64,000 nucleotides of DNA from Peribacillus asahii (GTDB lineage: Bacteria; Bacillota; Bacilli; Bacillales; DSM-1321). The notes under the pieces were generated by a model, which saw nothing but the letters and a program-made list of their open reading frames with translations, did no database searches and was not told the DNA's origin. Of this stretch, positions 17,898 through 25,776 are shown piece by piece. How positions within the stretch are numbered: the first letter of the stretch is position 1; every line of letters starts with the position of its first letter. The position numbers and the translations under genes are program-made. The DNA is taken from NCBI RefSeq assembly GCF_004006295.1, contig NZ_CP026095.1:3024001-3088000 (forward strand). The letters are read 5' to 3'.

Positions 17898-18040
17898 TCC
17901 CGAAAACACAATTTTCATCGTGTATTTGGGGCTACTTGACATTTACGTCTGATTTCTTGTCTTTTTCAAAGAACAAATAGAAGATAGACATACCAGATAA
18001 AATCCAAAAAGTTAAACTAACTATGATATTATTGTTCAAA

Positions 18041-18180
18041 GAAAATAAAGTATTAGACCGGAGATGTTGATCTTATGAGGATTTTTGATTTGGAAATCGG
18101 CATCTTTTGAAAATTAAGTATTAGACTCACTTGTTTAAAATACAATCGGCAGCCTTGGACGAGAAAATAAAGTCCTAGAC
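18041..18180 (+). repeat. Three TnsB-like sites, left end
   Basis: GAAAATAAAGTATTAGAC (18041), GAAAATTAAGTATTAGAC (18109) and GAAAATAAAGTCCTAGAC (18163), spaced 68 and 54 bp. Confidence 0.85.
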
Positions 18181-18295
18181 TGCCTCTGCTTTATTAAACA
18201 ATCGTTTTCTTGTTAGCTTAGTCGTCAGTTCTTTATCATTTGAGTTTTAATATTGCTATCGAATCAAACATCTTTGTCTTTGATATTATTGGTAC

Positions 18296-18664
18296 TCAGT
18301 TATTAAATAGTAATACTAAATGAATAGCCGCAAGGATTCCCATTGGATAAATAATTGTTCTTGAAAATGTATTTTTAAATCCATTACGGGGGTGCTTTTC
18401 AAAAAATAGGTGCAGGATTGCATGTATGATTAAAAATAAATCTAGGACCCAAAAAGTAACTGTCTGATATTTACTAAAAAGTAAATAGAGTATTATTGTG
18501 TAAAGAGGAAGGTGAATAAATGTGAATACTTTATAAGCTTTAGAATCTTCCATATCCTTAAGCACGATAAACAATCTCCACTCAGAACGTCTTATCGCAT
18601 CCATTTCGTGCAAGAGAAATAAAGATAAGTTTATCAAGAATAACACAAGCAAGAGATCCGGCAT
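18296..18664 (-). CDS. Small membrane protein, DUF6713-like; cargo of the Tn7-like element
   Basis: 122 aa with four hydrophobic helices. The N-terminal LLHEMDAIRRSEWRLFIVL motif resembles DUF6713-type membrane proteins, though the number is from memory. It is the only gene inside the 856-bp element, so it is cargo by position. Function unknown; defence, stress or a toxin/immunity role are all possible. Confidence 0.7.
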   Translation of the reverse strand: MPDLLLVLFLINLSLFLLHEMDAIRRSEWRLFIVLKDMEDSKAYKVFTFIHLPLYTIILYLLFSKYQTVTFWVLDLFLIIHAILHLFFEKHPRNGFKNTFSRTIIYPMGILAAIHLVLLFNN

Positions 18665-18841
18665 TTAAAAAACCACCTACAATTTTATTATTTTATGTTA
18701 CTACACCCAAATAAATAAAGAGATCAAAATACAAATCGAACACAACATTATCACAATTTGGAAAACCATGTCCTGATTATTTGAAATCCCATACCACTAT
18801 ATATTAAGCTTAACTGCTTGTTAGTTGAATGACTGGCCGCC

Positions 18842-18880
18842 AGTCTAACACTTTATTTCACAGTCTACAACTTTATTTTC
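18842..18880 (-). repeat. Two abutting TnsB-like sites, right end
   Basis: Inverted sites AGTCTAACACTTTATTTCA (18842-18860) and AGTCTACAACTTTATTTTC (18862-18880), 20 bp apart, followed by the 8-bp terminus. Confidence 0.85.
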
Positions 18881-19081
18881 GCGGAACAATTATCAACTAA
18901 AGTAGATATAAATATAGCGTTAATAACCATCATTATTGAAGCTACAATTTTAGCAGACATTACGTAAAAACCTCCTGATTTTAAACAATCCCCATTTTGC
19001 TAACCTGCTCCGATCGTTTAAGTATATTCCTTCACATTTCATACAATAATAACATAATTATCTAGTATTTTCCGGGAGTTT

Positions 19082-19110
19082 TATTCAATTATAGGCCCGA
19101 TTGTTGAATA
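19082..19110. repeat. GCCC-centred palindrome (copy B)
   Basis: TATTCAA...TTGAATA, a 7-bp perfect stem around ttataGGCCCgattg. It is followed by GCATGACTGACG and one Tn7-like site, and the same arrangement recurs near 41384-41450. Confidence 0.7.
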
Positions 19111-19124
19111 GCATGACTGACGTT

Positions 19125-19151
19125 TTTAAACAACTTTATTATTATGAAACA
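19125..19151 (-). repeat. Remnant Tn7-like right end
   Basis: TTTAAACAACTTTATTATT (19125-19143) is identical to a site at 41432-41450 and is followed by ATGAAACA. Only one site is present, so this is a truncated end or a chance terminus. Confidence 0.45.
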
Positions 19152-19185
19152 AACGCACCCTGTTAGTTGAAGAAGAAATATCGTT

Positions 19186-19503
19186 TCAATCATTAAAGTA
19201 ATGATTGTACATTCTAAACAAAGAGTTTCTTCTTTTATTACTTGGTTCTTTATAATGGTCAATAAACCCATTACCTAAAGACATACTCCCAAATCCCTTA
19301 CTTACTCCAAAGATGTATTTTCCAGGTACAAAAGGGTATTCCTCTACTTCCCATTTTGCATCTTTATTATTTTGTACAACCACTTCTCCAAAATAAATTG
19401 CCATTACTTTTTCAAATTCATTTCTATCTAATCCCAGCTTTACGAATGCAGAAAAAGCACACCTGATTATTCGGATGCTTCCCCATCTATATTTCCAATT
19501 CAC
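19186..19503 (-). CDS. Hypothetical protein paired with the HEPN gene
   Basis: 105 aa. The central FVKLGLDRNEFEKVMAIYFGEVVVQNN...WEVEEYPF resembles small immunity-like proteins of contact or toxin systems, but I cannot name the family. It overlaps the end of the upstream HEPN gene by 17 bases. The first dozen residues may be an artefact, and the true start may be later or the gene truncated. A partner or antitoxin role is inferred only from the overlap. Confidence 0.5.
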   Translation of the reverse strand: MNWKYRWGSIRIIRCAFSAFVKLGLDRNEFEKVMAIYFGEVVVQNNKDAKWEVEEYPFVPGKYIFGVSKGFGSMSLGNGFIDHYKEPSNKRRNSLFRMYNHYFND

Positions 19504-20023
19504 TTCTTATATCCGAAGGAATTATTCTTATTTCTAATAAATTACTCCAAATAATTGAAATGGCACAACGTAACTTACCATCTAAACCATCTCCGTACTT
19601 TCCACAATAGAAGCCAAGGTTTTTTTCATAGTCAGTCCTAGTTTTAGAACTAAATTGCCCAATAATATTTTTTTCTAAAATTTCCTCGTTGAATTTGTAA
19701 TCTAAGTTATGGGCTAATTTATTACGAATTTTATTAAAATTATTAAGTGATTTTTTTTCTGCATCAGGCACTATTCCTAAAGCAAACACTAAATTTTCCT
19801 TTTGAGCGAAGGTCATTTTAGGAATTTTTAAATACTCAGGCTTTTCCACATACTCTAGAAGTATTAGCTCAAGCTCATATTCAATATAAAGATGAGCCTT
19901 TACTAAAACGTACATAATATTCTGATCATCTATATCTTTATTAAATTTTTCTACTCTCGCTTCGACTTCAGTTGCTATTTTTGATAGTCTTTCAATAAAT
20001 TCTGCGTCCATCTCTTTTTTCAA
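19487..20023 (-). CDS. HEPN-like domain protein (candidate RNase toxin)
   Basis: 178 aa, all-helical. It carries R100-NKLA-H105, the Rx4H signature of HEPN ribonucleases, inside NKIRNKLAHNLDY, and an upstream helix with EYELELILLEYVEKPEYL. HEPN proteins act as RNA-cutting toxins or defence effectors, often with an adjacent antitoxin. The overlapping downstream gene could fill that role. Weakly basic start region; ATG at 20023. Confidence 0.6.
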   Translation of the reverse strand: MKKEMDAEFIERLSKIATEVEARVEKFNKDIDDQNIMYVLVKAHLYIEYELELILLEYVEKPEYLKIPKMTFAQKENLVFALGIVPDAEKKSLNNFNKIRNKLAHNLDYKFNEEILEKNIIGQFSSKTRTDYEKNLGFYCGKYGDGLDGKLRCAISIIWSNLLEIRIIPSDIRSELEI

Positions 20024-20156
20024 AGTCTAATCACCCTTTCAATCTAGAATTCAATTCGACACCAGGAGCTGAATTCCTGCAAATAATCGCTAGTCGCTTG
20101 ATGAATCTATGATTAATGGTATCATTGTCTAATTGAATAAAAGAAGGTGATCTAAG

Positions 20157-20342
20157 TTGTCTGAAGAAGCTTCAAAAGAACTAAAAGGGTATGATACAAG
20201 CATCGTTTACGATTATAAAGAGTATCCTGATGTAATCAGTGGTCGTTGTGACAATTGCGGTAATGCTCAATTTGAAAGCTCAGTAAAGAACTATATATTT
20301 TTACGCAAGTGCCGTCATTGTGGCATGATGAAATCTATTTAA
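20157..20342 (+). CDS. Small zinc-ribbon protein
   Basis: 61 aa with CDNCGN and CRHCGM, a four-cysteine zinc ribbon. TTG start at 20157 behind GAAGGTGAT. An immediate terminator follows. Function unknown. Confidence 0.7.
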   Translation: MSEEASKELKGYDTSIVYDYKEYPDVISGRCDNCGNAQFESSVKNYIFLRKCRHCGMMKSI

Positions 20343-20365
20343 CCCTGTCACTCGATAGGGTTTTT
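20341..20365 (+). terminator. Terminator of the zinc-ribbon gene
   Basis: AACCCT/AGGGTT stem followed by TTT, overlapping the stop codon. Another hairpin (AAGCAC...GTGCTT) lies at about 20376-20405. Confidence 0.75.
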
Positions 20366-20707
20366 GAACATAAGAAAAGCACCTGGGTTCCACACCAAGT
20401 GCTTTCAGCGCTCCACGATTTATTATACATTGGGGTTTTTTACCGTTTGACTCAATTATAACCTAATCATAATAAAGATATACTTTCTAAAGCAGATACA
20501 AGAATAATTTAACTTATGTCTACTTTACAAGGTACAGAACTTGCAAAGAATACCGAAAGACGACACATTGTGCCGCCCTTTGCTTTATTCTCGATGATAT
20601 AAATTTAACATGTATAAATCCTAACAACACGATTTATTCCCGACTTTTTTTAGGAATAATTTCGAGTTTTTTTAGGAATTATTTCTCCGTTTCTTTGAAC
20701 TGCGCTG
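20366..20707. other. Gap with hairpin and short direct repeat
   Basis: Non-coding. TTTTTTTAGGAAT occurs twice between about 20645 and 20682. Nothing else is recognisable. Confidence 0.4.
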
Positions 20708-21022
20708 TTAATTTTCTGGTCTGTTTAATGCTTTTGCTGCTATGTCCCTAACCTTATCTGGATTTAAAGCCTCTTCCTTTTCTGAATAATAAACAGCCAT
20801 TTCATTTAGTTGTTCTAACGCCTTCTCATATACACTAATTATTTTATTGATTGTTTTAGCAGCAATTAATAACTGCTCAGCTGTGCCAAAGGCTAAGAGT
20901 TCTCCTTCTTCTTGGTCAATAAGCAAAGGCGTTCCGTTTTCCCCGTTCTGTCTAAAGTAAATACCTTTAGCCGTTCGAATTAGTACGTCACCATTAGCCA
21001 AATAAATCTTTCTCTCATTCAT
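20708..21022 (-). CDS. Hypothetical phage-like protein
   Basis: 104 aa starting MNERKIYLANG behind GGAGGTG. Charged and helical with a KALEQLNEMAVYYSEKEE segment. Its companion at 21196-21651 is an ArpU-type phage regulator, so both may be prophage remnants. Family not recognised. Confidence 0.6.
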   Translation of the reverse strand: MNERKIYLANGDVLIRTAKGIYFRQNGENGTPLLIDQEEGELLAFGTAEQLLIAAKTINKIISVYEKALEQLNEMAVYYSEKEEALNPDKVRDIAAKALNRPEN

Positions 21023-21195
21023 TAGATACACCTCCTTTTCTTCGAACTGTGCTGTTACTTCGGTGTTTTAGCCATGTTCTTCAATGAGCTGAGAACATCA
21101 TCTAGTACTCTTTTATCTCTCGATATGTTTCAGTTTGTTTCTATATGCCAAATGATATTTTTGAGCATTTCTTTAATTTCCATTTCCTTCATCAC

Positions 21196-21651
21196 CTATC
21201 TCTTCGTAATAGCAAGATTCAGGTTCAAAGCCAGTTTATAAAAAGCTTTCCATCGTATCTTTGAATAAGTTTTTTCCGATATAGCTGGCTGAAATTTGAA
21301 ACAGTACACCTGATAATCTGAAGTATATTCTGCATCCTCAGACATATACCGTTCTTCAATCAGAAAACGTTCCATTTTTGGTAATCGGCGAACAGCCCAT
21401 TCGACACGCTCACAATATGCCTTTCGATATCTTTGTTGATCCGCATTATAAATAGCAATAGAAGCTGTTTGATCACTGGTTTGATTAGTTGGCCCATGAA
21501 AGCGTTCCTCTGGACTTGCCGTTATAGAAGCCTCACGTTCTTCAAAAATTAAGTATTTATATAAGCGATATTTCTCCAATTCAGCTTCTACAGCCGTTTG
21601 TGTCGCTTTTCTATCTAATTCAGGTAATTCAAAGGTCATCATATCCCCCAT
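21196..21651 (-). CDS. ArpU-family phage transcriptional regulator
   Basis: 151 aa. It begins with FELPELDRKATQTAVEAELEKYRLYKYL and has RRLPKMERFLIEERYMS and SEKTYSKIRWKAFYKLALNL, the arrangement of ArpU/RinA-type late-gene regulators in Gram-positive phages. No capsid, terminase or integrase genes lie nearby, so this is a phage fragment. Start codon uncertain among ATGs at 21651-21639. Confidence 0.75.
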   Translation of the reverse strand: MGDMMTFELPELDRKATQTAVEAELEKYRLYKYLIFEEREASITASPEERFHGPTNQTSDQTASIAIYNADQQRYRKAYCERVEWAVRRLPKMERFLIEERYMSEDAEYTSDYQVYCFKFQPAISEKTYSKIRWKAFYKLALNLNLAITKR

Positions 21652-21779
21652 TTCTCAGGAACACCCTGAGCCGCAACCCAGGGCGAAAAGATTAATGTTT
21701 GACTGCTGCATCTTCCATATCTAGTTGTTCAGGAGGAACGCTTACTTATAAACATGAAAAATTCTATAAGATAGAATAC

Positions 21780-21920
21780 ATGGGGGAGGCGTTAATTAAA
21801 ACATTCGATGATATAGAAAAATGTATAAAAGATCTTGAAACGATTATAGATGAAATAAAGGATGCTATGATAAGTAAATCTATTTATCAAAATATAAAAC
21901 TAATTGAAAATTATAAATAA
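21780..21920 (+). CDS. Doubtful small ORF
   Basis: 46 aa (MGEALIKTFDDIEKCIKDLETIIDEIKDAM...), helical and acidic. GGAGG lies upstream at about 21732, but too far for this ATG; the frame stays open upstream without a good start. May be the end of a broken gene. It stops just before the Tn7-like left end at 21933. Confidence 0.3.
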   Translation: MGEALIKTFDDIEKCIKDLETIIDEIKDAMISKSIYQNIKLIENYK

Positions 21921-21932
21921 CATCTTGACTGC

Positions 21933-22081
21933 TGTAAAGTGAGAATAAAGTGATTTAATTTTAAAACCTAAAACAAGCATAACCCCGTTCTAAATTTAAG
22001 ACGGGGTTAAAATATAGTTGTTTAATTTTCGATATAAGATAATTCACGGTACTTAAAAATATAACAATATAGTTGTTTAAA
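21933..22081 (+). repeat. Tn7-like left end with three TnsB-like sites
   Basis: TGTAAAGT (21933-21940) followed by GAGAATAAAGTGATTTAAT (21941), TAAAATATAGTTGTTTAAT (22008) and AACAATATAGTTGTTTAAA (22063). The spacing of 67 and 55 bp matches the complete element at 18033. A hairpin (CCCCGTT...AACGGGG-like, about 21981-22007) lies between the first two sites. No matching right end with ACTGC duplication was found. Confidence 0.75.
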
Positions 22082-22091
22082 AATCTAAGTT

Positions 22092-22123
22092 TTATTCAAC
22101 AATCGCGCCCTTTAATGGAATAA
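22092..22123. repeat. GCCC-centred palindrome (copy C)
   Basis: TTATTC and GAATAA flank aacaatcgcGCCCtttaatg, directly inside the Tn7-like left end. A second variant with GCCCCTTTTACTTCAAG follows at about 22172. Confidence 0.6.
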
Positions 22124-22272
22124 CTAAAATCTGACCCCACTCATAATATCACTTAATTCTTATTAAACTAATGCCCCTTTTACTTCAAGTACATTTCTTC
22201 ACAACCTTTTCAGTAATATATAAATATCCATTAACAAAAACCTCATCCCTAGTTCTTAGAGGTAAGATGAAT

Positions 22273-22659
22273 TCAATCAAACTTTACATAATCCCCTTCT
22301 TCGATTTGATTCTTTTCAAACCATCCAAGATTCACTTCAATTGCATAATGATAAGAAAGTTTTGGATCATAGATAGGACATTTATTCCCTTTACAAGGCT
22401 CCATATCCAGTATCTTTAGAATTTCCCCATCTGAATCAAGAAAAGCAATAGATAAAGGGATTAATGTGTTTTCCATCCAAAATCCACCATATATTTTTCT
22501 TGAAAACACAAATAACATCCCCTCATTTTCAGGTAATTTTTCAACAAACATTAAGCCCTTTTCTATTTTTTTTTGAGTATCTGCAACTTGAACGGTTAAT
22601 CTAATTTCCCTGTTTCCACTGAGTATTTTTATCATTTTTGTTTTTATTCTATTTTTCAT
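22273..22659 (-). CDS. DUF192 family protein
   Basis: 128 aa. The DUF192 core is visible: KGLMFVEKLPENEGMLFVF, then GGFWMENTLIPLSIAFLDSDGEIL and YAIEVNLGWFEKNQI. The start at 22659 is favoured by AAGGTGAG seven bases upstream, over an earlier in-frame GTG. The function of this widespread beta-rich family is unclear. It lies between GCCC-type palindromes. Confidence 0.85.
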   Translation of the reverse strand: MKNRIKTKMIKILSGNREIRLTVQVADTQKKIEKGLMFVEKLPENEGMLFVFSRKIYGGFWMENTLIPLSIAFLDSDGEILKILDMEPCKGNKCPIYDPKLSYHYAIEVNLGWFEKNQIEEGDYVKFD

Positions 22660-22996
22660 GTTCACTCACCTTCGCTTATTATAATAAGCAGGAAAGAAAT
22701 TTGGAGATAAAACGAAAACAAGAAGAAAAAATAACTAGGCAATCTCTTTTTCACTTTTAATACTTATTCTATGGTTTTAAATTTAATACTTTGCTTTCAA
22801 TAATCACAGCAACAATATATAAAAAGATTTGTTCAACTAAACTCCGTTTGTTCAATAAAAAAGGGCAATCTTTCTTATTGAAGAATCGCCCCTGTTAGTT
22901 GAAGTACAATTCTTCACAATCTTTCCTTCACATAACAAAAAAAGCCACCTAGATTTGGTAGCCTTATCTGTAGCTCACAACTCATTGTTTAGGAAA
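22660..22996. other. Gap with GCCC-type hairpin (copy D)
   Basis: Near 22861-22893, GGGCAATCTTTC pairs with GAAGAATCGCCC, followed by TGTTAGTTGAAG. It is the same repeat type as elsewhere in the island. Otherwise AT-rich. Confidence 0.5.
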
Positions 22997-23377
22997 TTAC
23001 TTTTTTTCCATTACTGCAAAATAGTTTTCTTCATTATCTGCAAAGTTAAATACTCTACCAGATGGCATATTTACAATCTCTCCGACTGTAATTTGTTTAT
23101 TTAATAAGTCACTGTGTAATTGTTCGAGATTCTCCGTGAAAAACATTAAAGAGGGAGTATCGAGATTTAATTCGGGAGACATTTTAGAAACGAAATCCTT
23201 ATTGTGCAGAATGAGGCTTGTTTCTGCACCTTTTTTTGGAGCAATTTCAATCCATCTCAATCCCTGATTGTTGTTCTCTTCAGCTACTACAGTAAAGCCT
23301 AATTTTTCTGTCCAGAATTTTACTGCCTCATCTTGGTTATTGACATACAACATAATTTGACCGACTTTACTAAACAT
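22997..23377 (-). CDS. VOC (glyoxalase/dioxygenase-fold) family protein
   Basis: 126 aa, one glyoxalase-type fold: KVGQIMLYVNNQDEAVKFWTEKLGF, GLRWIEIAPKKGAETSLILH and a final GRVFNFADNEENYFAVME with a Glu near the end. Such proteins include drug-binding and glutathione-dependent enzymes; the substrate cannot be told. GGGAG before the ATG. A module between GCCC-type repeats. Confidence 0.85.
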   Translation of the reverse strand: MFSKVGQIMLYVNNQDEAVKFWTEKLGFTVVAEENNNQGLRWIEIAPKKGAETSLILHNKDFVSKMSPELNLDTPSLMFFTENLEQLHSDLLNKQITVGEIVNMPSGRVFNFADNEENYFAVMEKK

Positions 23378-23599
23378 ATTCCTTTCACTCCCTTATAAGA
23401 AGACTGTTTTTACTATCTGAATTAATATTCTTTGTTGGGAAGTAGAAATCCTTCTTCAATTAACCTCCCTCAATAAACAAACAATTATCTCTTAAATACT
23501 CAGTTTTTCTCAATATTTCTATCCAACTTATTTACTCTTATAGATTTGATTAGTACGAAAAGAACACAATCAAGCAGTTTACGAAAAAAAAGAGCGCAA

Positions 23600-23874
23600 G
23601 AAACTAGCCAACCTTCGGTTAATTTCAAGAAGTTGGATGAATAGGTATGTACGCACCAATGGATGTCCACATATCTTACGGGGGTCTACCCTCCCAAGTC
23701 TCACAGAGTCTACGCTCCTACATTCCTTCGTTCAACCTTTCCATAAGGTGGATGTCGGTCATGCTGCCCCACAGGATCTATGTCCTTACGTTAGTTGCGT
23801 TGCCGACTAATCCCATGCTGATATTGTCTGTTCAACCGTCCAAATCTATTTGTCAAAAGTCAGTTTTATAGTGA
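23600..23874 (-). ncRNA. Candidate bridge-RNA region of the IS110 element
   Basis: About 270 bases of non-coding, structured DNA follow the IS110-family transposase stop. IS110/IS1111 elements encode a bridge RNA in such a non-coding end, on the strand of the transposase. I infer this from position and length; loops and exact ends are not determined. Confidence 0.4.
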
Positions 23875-25170
23875 TTAAGCTGCTATTGGTTCTTGAATAA
23901 ATGCATGCATATGAGGGATATCCTTCAACATCTTCTCTTCCTGGAACACAAACTGTTTCTGCCCAATGGAGAAGAGAATGCGTATAAGCTTATTACACAA
24001 AGCAATTAAAGACTGCATCTTTTTCAACGGATTGTCAGGTCTCGTTGTGTAATAATGATGTAGGGCTTTAAAGGCTTTATTCTTCGCTACTAGAATCATA
24101 GATGCCCGAAATAATAATGCTCGTAATTTCTTACGTCCACGTTTCGTAATCGTGGTTCTCCCTTTATGCTTTCCAGATGTATTTTCTTTTAAGCTAAGTC
24201 CTGCCAGTTTGGTTATTTGACGAGGATGATTATATTCACTCAAATCCCCTACTTCAGCGAAGAAACCCGCCACTGTATCGCGTCCAATTCCTGTTATCTC
24301 TAACATTTGATCAACGCCTGGAATATCTTGAAGCAGTGTATCCAAAGTATGGTCAAGCTCTTCGAACTTGGCTTGAATGAGTTCATATTTTTGAATTAAT
24401 GATCTTAATTCCATTTTAGCCATCATGGCACCCTGACGAATGCCAATCGAGCGATTGGCTGCTTCTTTTAAGGATTGAATCTTCTTTATTCCTATACTTC
24501 TCTTCACTTCTTGCCTTAAGTAATCGAGTAATTCTTCTTCTGTATAGTTCACTAGCTCATGAGGTAACGCTTCAAGTTTTAATAAATGAAGAGCTGCCTT
24601 TCCCTCCCAACTTTTAAAAACGGTAAAGAACTCTGGAAAATATCGATCAAGCCAGTTGTGTACCTGTCCCTGCACAATTTGTAAGTCCACATTTAATAGA
24701 TCGCGTAATTTCTTAGCCACACGCAGTTCCGCGAAAACCCCTTGTGGTATGGTTGGTTCAGCGTATCTACCATCTTTGACTAGTTGTGCAATGACTTTCG
24801 CGTCTTTTACATCATTTTTAGTTGGAGAGTTATCGTCTAACTCCTTACTGTGCTTGACATGTAAAGGGTTGACCGTTACGAACTTAATCTGTTCCTCCTT
24901 TAGAATATGAGCTAAATTAAGCCAATAATGGCCAGTTGGCTCCATTCCAGTAATGACAGAATCCATTTCGCAAGACTCTTTTATTTGAATAATCCAATTA
25001 ATAAATGTCCTAAATCCTTCTTGGGTATTATCAAAAAAGCAAGTAGATCCTAGCTCCATTCCACGATAATCTTGTGCTCTAGCTACATGATGATGTTTCG
25101 CAATATCAATACCGATTACTAAGGTTTTAGGTGTAATTTGAGCTATTTTATGATTTTGGTTATAATTCAT
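23875..25170 (-). CDS. IS110-family transposase (DEDD recombinase)
   Basis: 431 aa, intact. The N-terminal RuvC-like DEDD domain starts VIGIDIAKHHHVARAQDY, with GMEPTGHYW near 105 and KNDVKDAKVIA. The C-terminal IS116/IS110/IS902 domain carries DIPGVDQMLEITGIGRDT and KLAGLSLKENTSGKHKG, with the Ser seen in such recombinases (about 350-370). GGAGG before the ATG at 25170. Such elements lack inverted repeats, so I did not fix the boundaries. Confidence 0.95.
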   Translation of the reverse strand: MNYNQNHKIAQITPKTLVIGIDIAKHHHVARAQDYRGMELGSTCFFDNTQEGFRTFINWIIQIKESCEMDSVITGMEPTGHYWLNLAHILKEEQIKFVTVNPLHVKHSKELDDNSPTKNDVKDAKVIAQLVKDGRYAEPTIPQGVFAELRVAKKLRDLLNVDLQIVQGQVHNWLDRYFPEFFTVFKSWEGKAALHLLKLEALPHELVNYTEEELLDYLRQEVKRSIGIKKIQSLKEAANRSIGIRQGAMMAKMELRSLIQKYELIQAKFEELDHTLDTLLQDIPGVDQMLEITGIGRDTVAGFFAEVGDLSEYNHPRQITKLAGLSLKENTSGKHKGRTTITKRGRKKLRALLFRASMILVAKNKAFKALHHYYTTRPDNPLKKMQSLIALCNKLIRILFSIGQKQFVFQEEKMLKDIPHMHAFIQEPIAA

Positions 25171-25485
25171 GGTGAGACCTCCGAGTAGATGTTTTGTCCT
25201 TTTTAGCTGGCCAGCTCAGGACACATTCATCTTATCAAGAGGTCTTTTTTCATTCAAACCGCATTTTCAGTTATTACAGGAATGCTGCCCCGTTACTTTA
25301 AGTACATCTCTTCACAAACTCTTCTAAATATTAACATATATACCGAATTTACTTTAAAGATGTTGCTCAATTAAATGGCCCTAAAATGAAAAATGAGCAC
25401 TTATCCTTGTTCTGGTATGCTCCCCTTATAGTAGACACGTTTTAAAAAGCGCATTAATCTGTCTATTATTAAGGGGGTATTTTTT

Positions 25486-25776
25486 ATGGAGAAAAAAGCA
25501 GAGACTTATGATATATCATTCAAGAAAAAAGCAGTGGATTTATTTCATCAAAAGAAGAATTATGCAGCCGTTTCCAGAGAATTAAACACTCATCGAAAAA
25601 ACATACAACGATGGGTTAAACAGTTTAGTGAAGATGGGATGGTTGGTCTTAGAGAAAAACGTGGCAGAAAAAGTGGGTCTAGTAGAGTCTCTTCATCTAC
25701 CTTTGAAAATACCCAACAGAAAATAAAGCGATTAGAAGCTGAGAATGAACTATTAAAAAAGCTTTTAAAGATGTGA
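25486..25776 (+). CDS. IS3-family OrfA, copy 1
   Basis: 96 aa helix-turn-helix protein (FKKKAVDLFHQKKNYAAVSRELN) with a C-terminal coiled coil (KIKRLEAENELLKKLLKM). It overlaps orfB by 4 bases, allowing a frameshifted OrfAB fusion transposase. GGGGG ribosome site upstream. Confidence 0.95.
   Translation: MEKKAETYDISFKKKAVDLFHQKKNYAAVSRELNTHRKNIQRWVKQFSEDGMVGLREKRGRKSGSSRVSSSTFENTQQKIKRLEAENELLKKLLKM

Larger units (their letters stand above)
15509..17946 (+). mobile_element. IS66-family insertion sequence
   Basis: Three genes (tnpA, tnpB, tnpC) between GTAAGCGTCAAA at 15509 and an imperfect inverted copy ending TTGACATTTAC at 17946; 2438 bp. The 8-bp flanks (CCTACTTT left, GTCTGATT right) differ, so no target duplication remains. 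The insertion is either old or one flank was rearranged. It marks the left border of the accessory island. Confidence 0.85.
18033..18888. mobile_element. Complete non-autonomous Tn7-like transposon with a 5-bp duplication
   Basis: The left end reads TGTTCAAA then GAAAATAAAGTATTAGAC; the right end is the inverted form, ending GCGGAACA. Left sites start at 18041, 18109 and 18163; right sites (inverted) end at 18860 and 18880. Tn7 also has TGT plus five bases before its first TnsB site (GACAATAAAGTCTTAAAC). ATTAT occurs directly outside both ends (18028-18032 and 18889-18893), the 5-bp duplication expected of Tn7. It carries one gene (18296-18664) and no tnsABCDE, so it would need help in trans. 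Confidence 0.9.

Noticed and set aside
18000..19000. CRISPR array from the repeated GAAAATAAAGT motifs
   Set aside because: Spacing is irregular, some copies are inverted, and no cas genes are present; Tn7-like ends explain them better.
22754..22798. Two TTTTAATACTTATTC/ATTTAATACTTTGC motifs as a Tn7-like right end
   Set aside because: They are 26 bp apart instead of 20 and the ACA terminus does not fall at the right distance.
23647..23871. 74-residue open frame opposite the IS110 3' region
   Set aside because: No ribosome site, odd composition, and it lies in a probable non-coding RNA region.
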